Assembly (NCBI GenBank): GCA_019752635.1
Contig: JAIELX010000037.1
Span: 1-64,000 of the forward strand
Direction of reading: 5' to 3'
Length of the DNA stretch: 64,000 nucleotides
Origin: Candidatus Obscuribacterales bacterium
Lineage (GTDB): Bacteria; Cyanobacteriota; Vampirovibrionia; Obscuribacterales; Obscuribacteraceae
The notes under the pieces are model-generated. The model worked only from the letters and a program-made list of their open reading frames with translations, was not told the DNA's origin and did no database searches. The position numbers were made by a program, and so were the translations under genes. Below are positions 57,394 through 64,000 of this stretch, piece after piece; within the stretch, counting starts at the first letter, position 1, and each line of letters opens with the position of its first letter.

Positions 57394-58197
57394 ATGGTGA
57401 CTACACGCAACGTTTTGCTGGTCAGTTGGACCGGCTCGATTCTCGATGAGCTGTGCAACAACAATAATCTGCGTTGGAAAACTACCACGGTGCCGGTGAC
57501 CGTCTTCTACGCGGACCAACCTGCTGTTGCAGCAGTGCTTAATCTCTACGACAAGGCCGAAGGTTTCAATCGCCTGTACAAGGTGCATGAGACGCGGTTG
57601 GCGTTCGTGGAGGCGATGGACCTGGCTCGCGAAGAAGGGCTGCAGTTCATGGAGGCGCTTATCCGCGCCCAGTACGGACTGTCGCTTATGAACAAGGATC
57701 TGGTGATCGCAGCTCTCAAGGAAGCCGCGGCCAATTGCCAGCAGAGCATCAGCGAGTGGCAGGACCGCCTGATTTACATGCGCGCTAAGCCCGAGACGGC
57801 TGCCCCGATTCTCGACCCGCAGCAGGAATTGCTGGAGGTGATTCTGCAGAACCTGGAGCAGTATGAGTTGGTGAAAGCCAGCGACCTGCTGCGTACCCGT
57901 CGGCGGGTCATCGAGGACTTGCTCGGCGAGCAGGCCTTCGATCGGGCGGAGTACTACGCGCAGAGTGCGCTCAAGGAGGCGCATGCGTATGGTCGCCGTC
58001 ACTGGTGGACCGGAATCATGCTGTCGCTCCTGGCTCGCAGTCAGGTCCATCAGCGCAAGTTCACCGAAGCGCTGGCACACATGGACGTGGCTGAACGCAT
58101 CCTTCACGAATGGGTGCTGGATTCGCAAAGCGTGCTTGCCTCGGAGATGTCGCAGCTGGCGTCTCTTCGAAAGGCAGCGCTCAATCCGTTGCCGTAA
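57394..58197 (+). CDS. Helical repeat hypothetical protein, 267 aa
   Basis: Begins with a strand region (TTRNVLLVSWTGSILDELC, then VPVTVFYADQPAVAAVLNLY) and continues as TPR-like helix pairs (EAMDLAREEGLQFMEALIRA, LKEAAANCQQSISEWQDRL, AEYYAQSALKEAHAYGRRHW, EALAHMDVAERILHEW). ATG 57394 has GAAAGGGTCGCGATT upstream. No membrane segment or signal. Biased codons. No family recognised; a protein-binding scaffold is likely. Followed 39 bp later by the 203-aa gene. Confidence 0.8.
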   Translation: MVTTRNVLLVSWTGSILDELCNNNNLRWKTTTVPVTVFYADQPAVAAVLNLYDKAEGFNRLYKVHETRLAFVEAMDLAREEGLQFMEALIRAQYGLSLMNKDLVIAALKEAAANCQQSISEWQDRLIYMRAKPETAAPILDPQQELLEVILQNLEQYELVKASDLLRTRRRVIEDLLGEQAFDRAEYYAQSALKEAHAYGRRHWWTGIMLSLLARSQVHQRKFTEALAHMDVAERILHEWVLDSQSVLASEMSQLASLRKAALNPLP

Positions 58198-58236
58198 GGC
58201 TCAAAGTTCCTGAAAACACAATCGAAGGAGTTCAAA

Positions 58237-58848
58237 ATGAAAGAGCCTGTATGGCCCGGGCCGGTCGTCTTGACCGGCCGGGTTTTCGTGCATGGCGCTC
58301 TCGAGGAGGAATTCCCGAGTCAGCGTTGTCCGGCAAAAGTAACTGCCGGCGTGTTCCGGATTCACAGTCACCTCGATAACGTTGGACGCGCACGTCGCGC
58401 GCGTGGCAACTGCGCTGCGGGCTACAGCGGGGTGATCCGCGCATCGCTGTTCGACGGCAAACAGTGGCGCAAGTTCATGTTGGCGCGAGAGACGCAGGTA
58501 GAGCAGCGCACGTTTTCGCAGTTCGGACACCGCGGGGCCGCGGCTCGAACCGTGCTGCGCGTGCTTGGATTGTTGCGGGGCAAGACGTGCGTCTATCGCG
58601 ACGGGGCGTTCGCGGTGGATCACGGCATCCCTGTGCCGACCCTTGCGCCGCCATCAACGGTGGCTCCGCCGACGTCCGAGCGAGCGTTCACCCCTGCGCT
58701 TCCTCTCAAGCCGCTTCGGCAAGGGACTCTGTGGCCGGAAGAGGAGCCGTCTGCCCCCGCTAAGAAGTCCCGGTTTAAGCGCACCGGTCGCCGCGGGGCG
58801 CGCCGTCGTTCTGGCAACAAGAGCGACAATCAACCGACGTTGTTCTGA
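58237..58848 (+). CDS. Hypothetical protein with basic tail, 203 aa
   Basis: The first 130 residues are globular (TAGVFRIHSHLDNVGRARRA, GYSGVIRASLFDGKQWRKFM), and the remainder is a Pro-rich linker and a strongly basic, Arg/Lys-rich tail (RFKRTGRRGARRRSG), suggesting nucleic-acid contact. ATG 58237 follows GAAGGAGTTCAAA. A GC-rich hairpin with TTTT behind it (58255-58286) lies within the first codons, which could be an attenuator or the terminator of the preceding gene. No family recognised. Confidence 0.72.
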   Translation: MKEPVWPGPVVLTGRVFVHGALEEEFPSQRCPAKVTAGVFRIHSHLDNVGRARRARGNCAAGYSGVIRASLFDGKQWRKFMLARETQVEQRTFSQFGHRGAAARTVLRVLGLLRGKTCVYRDGAFAVDHGIPVPTLAPPSTVAPPTSERAFTPALPLKPLRQGTLWPEEEPSAPAKKSRFKRTGRRGARRRSGNKSDNQPTLF

Positions 58849-58914
58849 AAATCTACTGGCAATCGAAAACTCTGCCCATCGGGGCTTTCAACCTATTAGT
58901 CAGGAAAAACAAGA

Positions 58915-60057
58915 ATGAAGAGTTTACTTCGGGTTGGTTTGGCACTGGCGGGACTCGCCCTGTGCGTCGGCCTGTTCTTGTTCTTGGCGTTGGTGCTCGA
59001 TTCGAGCGGCCGCGGCTTTCAGAGCGCCATTCAGCCCGGCGACGCCGATGCGGAGTTCGGGAATGACTACCGTACCGTGACCAAGCCGATGAGCCGGGAG
59101 GACGACTTCCTGTTCAAAGAGCGGGTCTGCTATCCCGACGGCAGCCCGCGCATCGTCAAGACGGTCTACGACAACCGCATGCCGCATTTGGTGCGCGGTG
59201 ACGTTCCGGATGTCCTCTACGAGTACTTTCGGGCGGACGGCACGCTAGAACGCGATTTGCTGGTCGAACCGGAGGCAGGCTTGGGCGGCGGTGTTTATTG
59301 TAAGTACCGCAAGCGCTTCTTCGACGTGGACGGCAAGACCCCGCTCAAAGAGCAATACATTCGCGCTGACGGCACGCTTGGCGTTGACATCGACCAGTTG
59401 AAGGACATCTTCACTGTGTACCGAGCCGACGGCAAGACGTTGCGCTTCGTTCAGGAGCGTTACCCGAACGGCAAGACCCGTCAGACGCAGTACCGTTTGG
59501 ACGGCAAAACCGTCTGGTGGGTCAACGGCGACGCCACCACTAAGGTTTTTTTCGACCGCAATGGCAATAGCGTGAACAAGGAGTTTACCTGGCATTCGCT
59601 GGGATTCAGCGACTACCCTAAACCCGGCGAGCCGTCCGTCCCTCGCTGCGAGCATCGCTACATTCGGTCGGACGGCACTGCCGAGTACACGCAGTCCTGG
59701 CACACTGTCCATGACAACGGCGTGTATTTCGATGCGCTTGCGCAAGTGGATGTTTACGCGGCCGACGGTAAAGCGATTGTGGCACGCATTCACCTGAAGG
59801 CGCAGCATCCCGACAAGGGCCGTTGTATCACTAAGGTGGAGCTGTTCAACGCGGACGGCACACGACTGGTCCGCACATATCGCATCGCCGGCATCAGGCT
59901 CGAAGAGGAGTCGTTCGACGCCGACGGCAAGAGCATCAAGAAAGAGAGTTTCCCTGCTACCGACAAGTACAGCGAAGCCTTCGAGGAGATCATCTTCCAG
60001 GGCTTCGGGGGGCTGAACTACCACGGTGAATACGACACCGACCGATACGACAACTAG
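58915..60057 (+). CDS. FxxDGK-repeat protein, membrane-anchored (copy 3)
   Basis: A 380-aa protein with an N-terminal helix (about residues 7-29) and DG repeats like those at 31.4 and 32.6 kb: YFRADGTLERDL, FFDVDGKTPLKE, YRADGKTLRFVQ, YRLDGKTVWWVN, YIRSDGTAEYTQ, VYAADGKAIVAR and FNADGTRLVRTY. It is more diverged from copies 1 and 2 than they are from each other. Three Cys lie in the exported part. The ATG at 58915 has only AGGAAAAACAAG in front. It is not linked to the other copies. Likely a cell-surface beta-scaffold. Confidence 0.85.
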   Translation: MKSLLRVGLALAGLALCVGLFLFLALVLDSSGRGFQSAIQPGDADAEFGNDYRTVTKPMSREDDFLFKERVCYPDGSPRIVKTVYDNRMPHLVRGDVPDVLYEYFRADGTLERDLLVEPEAGLGGGVYCKYRKRFFDVDGKTPLKEQYIRADGTLGVDIDQLKDIFTVYRADGKTLRFVQERYPNGKTRQTQYRLDGKTVWWVNGDATTKVFFDRNGNSVNKEFTWHSLGFSDYPKPGEPSVPRCEHRYIRSDGTAEYTQSWHTVHDNGVYFDALAQVDVYAADGKAIVARIHLKAQHPDKGRCITKVELFNADGTRLVRTYRIAGIRLEEESFDADGKSIKKESFPATDKYSEAFEEIIFQGFGGLNYHGEYDTDRYDN

Positions 60058-60092
60058 TTTGTAGGCTCTCCGGCTCATAGGGAAGTCTCCTC

Positions 60093-60146
60093 GCGCGTGG
60101 ATTATGTCGTGCAGCTGTTGCGGCTCCTCGCCGTTCGAGCTGCACT
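60093..60146. repeat. Dispersed element, copy B
   Basis: GCGCGTGGAT-(29 nt)-CGTTCGAGCTGCACT, related to 56811-56868 and also starting 36 nt after a stop codon. Confidence 0.45.
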
Positions 60147-60237
60147 GCTTCGACTTTTTTGAAAGATTCACTACTAGACGGGCTGCAACCGCAATTCCTG
60201 TCGTTGCGCGCTCGTCGTTTTCCGAAGGACAAGCAAG

Positions 60238-62181
60238 TTGAACGCTACCGTTAGCAGTTCGAAAATGCCTGCCGCTGCCACCGGGCACAAGGCGGAACAT
60301 CACCAGGCTGCCTGGTGGAAAGTTGGGTGTCTCACCGGCGTGGACTACTTCTCCACGCTGGGGTACCAGCCCGGCATCGCGATCCTGGCTGCGGGCTTCC
60401 TCGCTCCGATTGCGACGCTGGTGCTCGTGCTTCTTACGCTGTTCGGCGCGCTACCCATCTATCGTCTTGTCGCAGAGCGCAGCCCGCAGGGTCAGGGCAG
60501 TATCTCGATGCTGGAGCGGCTGTTGCCGGGCTGGATCGGCAAGTTCGTGGTGCTGGGCTTGATCGGCTTCTGCGCCACCGATTTTATCATCACGATTACG
60601 CTCAGCAGCGCCGATGCTGCTGCGCACATCGTGCAAAACCCGCTGGTCGGGCAGTACCTCAACAGTCCCGTTCTGGTGACGCTGGGGCTGGTCTTGGCGT
60701 TAGGCGGCATGTTCCTGTGGGGCTTCCGCGAGGTGCTTGGTATCGCGGTCGCCCTGGTGATCGCTTACCTGGGCCTCAACGCCGTGGTCATCGTCACCGG
60801 ACTGGTGCATGTGGCGATGAACCCGGAGATGGTTGGCACTTGGACGAACGCGCTGGCGACCGGGCACAATGGCTGGACCGGAGCTGTCATCGCCGCCGCG
60901 CTGGTTTTTCCTCGGCTAGCGCTGGGCTTCAGCGGTTTTGAGACGGGGGTTGCCGTCATGCCGCAAGTAGAAGGAGCCGCGGGCGACACGGAGGAGCGTC
61001 CGGTTGGTCGCGTCGCCAACACCAAGAAGCTGCTGATGTGGTCGGCGTGCATCATGGCTGTCTACCTGCTTTTGAGCAGCCTGGTTACGACGTGGCTCAT
61101 TCCCGCGGAGCTGGTGCATCACGGCGGCGAGGCCGATGGTCGCGCGTTGTCGTATCTGGCGCACAAGTACCTGGGTCATGGTTTTGGCACCGTGTACGAC
61201 GTCTCCACGGTGTTGATTCTCTGGTTTGCCGGCGCATCCGCTATGGCGGGTCTGATCAACCTGGTTCCCAGGTATCTGCCGCGCTACGGCATGGCTCCGG
61301 AGTGGACCAAGGCGACTCGTCCGCTGGTCATCTTCTTCACTGTGGTGGCATGCGTGGTGACCGTGATCTTCGAGGCGAACGTTGAAGCTCAGGGCGGCGC
61401 TTACGCCACGGGCGTGCTAGTGCTAATCACATCGGCGGCGTTGGCTGTGTGTTTGACCTCCCGTGGCATACTCGCCAAGCTGTTCTTCGGGCTGATCACG
61501 CTGGTGTTCATCTACACCACGGCGGTGAACATCATCGAACGCCCGGACGGCTTGAAGGTCGCCAGCTTCTTCATCGGCACGGTCCTTGCGACCTCGCTGC
61601 TGTCGCGCTGGTTGCGTTCGATGGAGTTGCGGCACACAACGGTGTACATCGACTCTCACTGCAAAACGGTCATCGAGCAGGCGATTGCTTCCGACCGCGC
61701 TCGGCAGGAGTCGCGCCTCCATGATGGTGGCGACCCCGATAAGATCGTTCCGCAGCTGCGTTTGTTGGCACACCGTCCCGGTGGCAACACTGAGCAGAAG
61801 CTGCTCGACATGCAGTCGTTGCACGGTATCAATCCCGAGAACGTGATTCTGCTTGAGGTGACCGTGCGCGAGCCGTCCGAGTTCGCGACCAAGCTGCTGC
61901 ACGTCACGTGTACTCGCGATGCTGCCGGGCACTACATCTTCCACTGCGAATCGGCAGCAGTGCCCAATGCTATCGCGGGGCTTCTGCTCATGATTCAGGA
62001 ACTCTACGCTGAGGAGAACGTGCAGTGTCACGCCTACTTCGGCTGGTCCGAGAAGCGCCCGGCGCTGGCTGCCTTCGAGTTCCTGCTGTTCGGCGTGGGT
62101 GAAGTGGCTACGCTGGCACGGGAGATTCTGCGCCGCGCGGTGCCCGACGTGAACAAGCGTCCGCGCATCCACGTCGGTTGA
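60238..62181 (+). CDS. APC family amino acid permease
   Basis: A 647-aa transporter with about twelve membrane helices up to residue 455 and a cytoplasmic C-terminal domain of about 190 residues. [22 protein letters not shown] matches the unwound TM1 of APC superfamily carriers; [18 protein letters not shown] is the TM6 region. The long C-terminal domain ([18 protein letters not shown] and following) is an ACT/USP-like or regulatory module not found in short permeases. It starts at TTG 60238 with CGAAGGACAAGCAAG upstream. Substrate not predictable. Confidence 0.92.
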   Translation: MNATVSSSKMPAAATGHKAEHHQAAWWKVGCLTGVDYFSTLGYQPGIAILAAGFLAPIATLVLVLLTLFGALPIYRLVAERSPQGQGSISMLERLLPGWIGKFVVLGLIGFCATDFIITITLSSADAAAHIVQNPLVGQYLNSPVLVTLGLVLALGGMFLWGFREVLGIAVALVIAYLGLNAVVIVTGLVHVAMNPEMVGTWTNALATGHNGWTGAVIAAALVFPRLALGFSGFETGVAVMPQVEGAAGDTEERPVGRVANTKKLLMWSACIMAVYLLLSSLVTTWLIPAELVHHGGEADGRALSYLAHKYLGHGFGTVYDVSTVLILWFAGASAMAGLINLVPRYLPRYGMAPEWTKATRPLVIFFTVVACVVTVIFEANVEAQGGAYATGVLVLITSAALAVCLTSRGILAKLFFGLITLVFIYTTAVNIIERPDGLKVASFFIGTVLATSLLSRWLRSMELRHTTVYIDSHCKTVIEQAIASDRARQESRLHDGGDPDKIVPQLRLLAHRPGGNTEQKLLDMQSLHGINPENVILLEVTVREPSEFATKLLHVTCTRDAAGHYIFHCESAAVPNAIAGLLLMIQELYAEENVQCHAYFGWSEKRPALAAFEFLLFGVGEVATLAREILRRAVPDVNKRPRIHVG

Positions 62182-62225
62182 TGAAAGGCATCACCGCGAT
62201 ACCTTCGCGATGGTGCCTGACGATT

Positions 62226-62262
62226 AGCCGAGAGCAGCTTCATCGCTGCCTCGGCTTTCGTT
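62226..62262 (+). terminator. Intrinsic terminator of the APC gene
   Basis: AGCCGAGAGCAGC / GCTGCCTCGGCT with one bulge, then TTCGTTTTG. Confidence 0.8.
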
Positions 62263-62275
62263 TTGACGCAAAAAC

Positions 62276-62292
62276 AACTATAAGAAACAGTA
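62276..62292. repeat. AACT-N9-AGTA motif
   Basis: Recurring element 14 nt past the APC terminator. Confidence 0.45.
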
Positions 62293-62428
62293 GAGTGGGG
62301 CGTAAAAAGATCCTTCGGGAGCAACGCAGGTCGCGCAAAAGCTGCACGAGGAGGATGAGAGGCTTTGCCGACGAGAAGATGATGTAGCCAGCAGTCTAAA
62401 AGGTGTGGAAGGCAATAGACGGGATCGG

Positions 62429-62445
62429 TACTGTAGAAGATAGTA
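62429..62445. repeat. TACT-N9-AGTA motif
   Basis: Recurring element just beyond the terminator of the minus-strand gene at 62568. The remaining part of 62182-62567 holds no supported gene. Confidence 0.5.
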
Positions 62446-62464
62446 TTGGATTTGAAAGAAAGAA

Positions 62465-62497
62465 CTGCCCGCTACTTCGCGCTGAAGTGTCGGGCAG
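62465..62497 (-). terminator. Intrinsic terminator
   Basis: CTGCCCGCTACTTC / GAAGTGTCGGGCAG, two mismatches, loop GCGCT; on the minus strand TTCTTTCTTTC follows. It serves the 111-aa gene. Confidence 0.72.
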
Positions 62498-62567
62498 CTT
62501 TCGACGGAAACCGCTCGGCTCCATGGTGAAGTGCCGGGCAGCTGGGTCTGTCAGTCGTTGTCAGTGC

Positions 62568-62903
62568 TTACTTGTCGCCGTCGTTGTTCTTCTTGTTGGC
62601 GTCGAATTTGCTCTTGATCGCGAGGATTGCGCCAGTCAGACCGCCGATGAAGCCGGTGATCATGCTGGTGATAAGCCCCGGGCCTATGGTGTCTGCAGGG
62701 AAGATGTACTTCCCGAGGACGCCGAAGAGCGCCATGCCCAGCAACGCGCCGCCGAGGGTGGCGAAGGCGCTACCGCGCGCGCCGCCGAAGTCGCCTTGGG
62801 TGTTGGTCGCAGCGTGACCTGACCCCCAGAACTTCCGGGAAATCCAGTAACCGCCGCCACCGGAAATGGCCGTGGCGAGGAGACAGACGAGGATGGTGCT
62901 CAT
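62568..62903 (-). CDS. Glycine-rich small membrane protein, 111 aa
   Basis: Three hydrophobic Gly-rich stretches (residues 2-18, about 42-65 and 71-95), separated by a GSGHAATNTQGDFGGARGS loop, and a basic/acidic tail (KSKFDANKKNNDGDK). Small-x-small motifs (GGALLG, GFIGGLTG) suggest tight helix packing or an oligomer. ATG 62903 has only GGAACCAAGAA upstream; the open frame runs 43 codons further. Lies downstream of the membrane thioredoxin gene on the same strand. No family recognised. Confidence 0.75.
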   Translation of the reverse strand: MSTILVCLLATAISGGGGYWISRKFWGSGHAATNTQGDFGGARGSAFATLGGALLGMALFGVLGKYIFPADTIGPGLITSMITGFIGGLTGAILAIKSKFDANKKNNDGDK

Positions 62904-63066
62904 TTCTTGGTTCCGTGGTTGTAACGGCCGCAGCAAGCGGTCTCGTTCGGGTTTCGAGGCAAGATGAGGCGGAAGGGCATCGAGAACTTTGGGTTCCCGA
63001 TGCCGCTTCTTCGCCGCAAGCAGGCGCATCAAACTTGCGCGCTGCTTGGCACCGTGGGTGGTGCTG

Positions 63067-63522
63067 TTACTTGGTGGAGTCTTCGATCCACTTGTCCAAC
63101 TGGGCCTGGTCCTTGTAGCCGATGGACTCGACCTTGCCTTTGCCGGCGGGCAGCACGATGATCATCGTGGGCATCTTGCGAATGCCGTACTTGCGCGCGA
63201 GCTTCGGGTTCTGGTCGACGTCGACCTTGTAGACCTTCACTTTTCCCTTGTACTTGGTCGCAGCCGCTTCGAGGTGCGGGGCCAGAGCCTTGCAGGGCGG
63301 GCACCAGGTCGCGTGGAAATCGAGCAGAACGGGGACTTTCGAGTCTTCGACCAGGGCCTTGTGGTCGTCGGCGTCCGTGAGATGGCCGACGTCAGAGGCA
63401 GCCGTCGCAGTTAGTGATGCCTGGTTGGCTTCCAGACCGCCGCGGGTTAGCGCGCGATAAGCGCCGAGGACCAGGAGGACGGCGAGAGCGCCGAGGAGGA
63501 TGAACTTGGGGGAGAGGCTCAT
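63067..63522 (-). CDS. Membrane-anchored thioredoxin
   Basis: A 151-aa thioredoxin tethered by one N-terminal helix (residues 6-24). The domain has DFHATWCPPCKAL (68-80, redox CPPC 74-77) and KMPTMIIVLPAG with the cis-Pro, so the active site is complete. It would act outside the cytoplasm, reducing or isomerising disulfides or serving cytochrome c maturation. ATG 63522 follows GGAAGTACTCATC. The DsbD-like gene upstream on the same strand is a likely electron donor. Confidence 0.92.
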   Translation of the reverse strand: MSLSPKFILLGALAVLLVLGAYRALTRGGLEANQASLTATAASDVGHLTDADDHKALVEDSKVPVLLDFHATWCPPCKALAPHLEAAATKYKGKVKVYKVDVDQNPKLARKYGIRKMPTMIIVLPAGKGKVESIGYKDQAQLDKWIEDSTK

Positions 63523-63666
63523 GATGAGTACTTCCATTGGTTGTCGTCTTGTGTGGGCGGGCAAGGCATAAGCCGGCCCGAGCCTTTGATGCGGGAAGTG
63601 TCGCAGTAAATAGTGCCTAATCTCTGTTGCGCTTTTCCAGCGCCAGGCGTTTGTGGCGCCCTGCTG

Positions 63667-63703
63667 AGCCGAAGAGACGCCGTTCCGGGGCGCGTCTTCG
63701 GCT
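63667..63703 (-). terminator. Hairpin after the DsbD-like gene
   Basis: AGCCGAAGAGACGC / GCGCGTCTTCGGCT, one mismatch, 9-nt loop, 13 bp past the stop. Confidence 0.65.
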
Positions 63704-63716
63704 CTGCTTTGCCGAG

Positions 63717-64000
63717 CTACTTCTTCATCTTGTCCAGAGCGTCCAGCACCGTTTGTGGTGTCAGCAGCTCCGGTAAGACAATCGGGTTGCCCGGATCCTT
63801 CGCACCGAACACGACGCACAGCGGCACGCCCGAACGCCCGAACCGACGAATCAGTTTCAGGATCTCGGGGTCTCTGTTAGTCCAGTCGACAACCAGCACC
63901 ACCGCATTGTTGGCTTTCATGCGGTCTGTGACGGTTTGTCCGGTGATCACTTGTTCGTTCAACTTGCAGGTCAGGCACCAGTCTGCGGTAAAGTCCAGCA
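63717..64000 (-). CDS. DsbD-like thiol:disulfide interchange protein, C-terminal end (partial)
   Basis: The frame enters from beyond the window end. The visible 94 residues are the C-terminal thioredoxin-like domain: DFTADWCLTCKLNEQV carries the CxxC redox pair, then VVDWTNRDPEILKLIRRFG and GVPLCVVFGAKDPG, the usual DsbD-gamma pattern, ending in LDKMKK. DsbD carries electrons from cytoplasmic thioredoxin across the membrane. With the membrane thioredoxin gene 194 bp downstream it forms a disulfide-reduction pair. The membrane and N-terminal domains are outside the window. Confidence 0.9.
   Translation of the reverse strand, partial: LDFTADWCLTCKLNEQVITGQTVTDRMKANNAVVLVVDWTNRDPEILKLIRRFGRSGVPLCVVFGAKDPGNPIVLPELLTPQTVLDALDKMKK

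Noticed and set aside
62181-62387. 68-codon ORF overlapping the APC stop (TGATG)
   Set aside because: It runs through the APC terminator hairpin and its T-run, and its product is a basic, featureless sequence.

Overview
The window looks like chromosomal DNA of a free-living Gram-negative-type bacterium of middling GC. It has the standard genetic code (TAA, TAG and TGA all end genes), strong Shine-Dalgarno sites and a mixture of ATG, GTG and TTG starts. There is no rRNA, recognisable tRNA, CRISPR, integrase or intact transposase. The mix of genes (Flp pilins, succinylase-route dap genes, runs of FxxDGK repeat proteins, fused 2-oxoacid:ferredoxin oxidoreductase, many phage-flavoured small proteins) reminds me of non-photosynthetic relatives of cyanobacteria such as Obscuribacterales. 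That placement is a weak inference from memory.

Layout. 0-4.5 kb: minus-strand PIG-L deacetylase, an unrecognised gene, and a cobalamin-riboswitch-controlled pair (unknown 267-aa protein plus a thioredoxin-like 2Fe-2S protein). 4.8-7.6 kb: leucyl aminopeptidase and a short S41 protease lacking a PDZ domain. 8-10 kb: an RNA-repair pair, ATP-dependent RNA ligase followed by an HD-Pnk end-healing enzyme. 10.3-16.6 kb: small accessory genes (zinc ribbon, nucleotidyltransferase, truncated GH130, methyltransferase, CorA, MazG-like protein, class II aminoacyl-tRNA-synthetase-like fragment). 16.9-18 kb: a thioredoxin-like gene with an in-frame TGA directly after a Cys codon and a SECIS-like hairpin behind it, a candidate selenoprotein. 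18-31 kb: TPR protein, GT39-like membrane protein, FHA protein, two-component pair, two Flp pilins, UDP-glycosyltransferase and an NCS1 transporter. 31-38.5 kb: FxxDGK-repeat paralogues, cytidine deaminase, a prepilin-like protein and small membrane proteins. 38.5-46.5 kb: KorAB, M20 dipeptidase, beta-CASP nuclease, rhomboid protease. 46.7-53 kb: AbiEi-like regulator, a hierarchical 44/45-bp satellite, and a lysine/diaminopimelate operon (small protein - M20D amidohydrolase - dapC - dapD - dapE) closed by a strong terminator. 53-64 kb: M28 peptidase, CYTH protein, MDR oxidoreductase, a third FxxDGK paralogue, APC permease, membrane thioredoxin and the end of a DsbD-like gene running off the window.

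Two gene populations are visible. One is GC-rich, codon-biased, mostly single genes (pepA, corA, korAB, M20, beta-CASP, rhomboid, M28, APC and several hypotheticals), each usually followed by a perfect hairpin. The other is lower-GC with relaxed codon use (RNA-repair pair, dap operon, two-component pair, GT genes). Strong codon bias in the first group creates many long antisense ORFs, which were discarded.

The most unusual items are the candidate selenoprotein, the B12-controlled unknown operon, the three-level satellite, a recurring TACT-N9-AGTA motif just beyond gene terminators, and several structured untranslated leaders.
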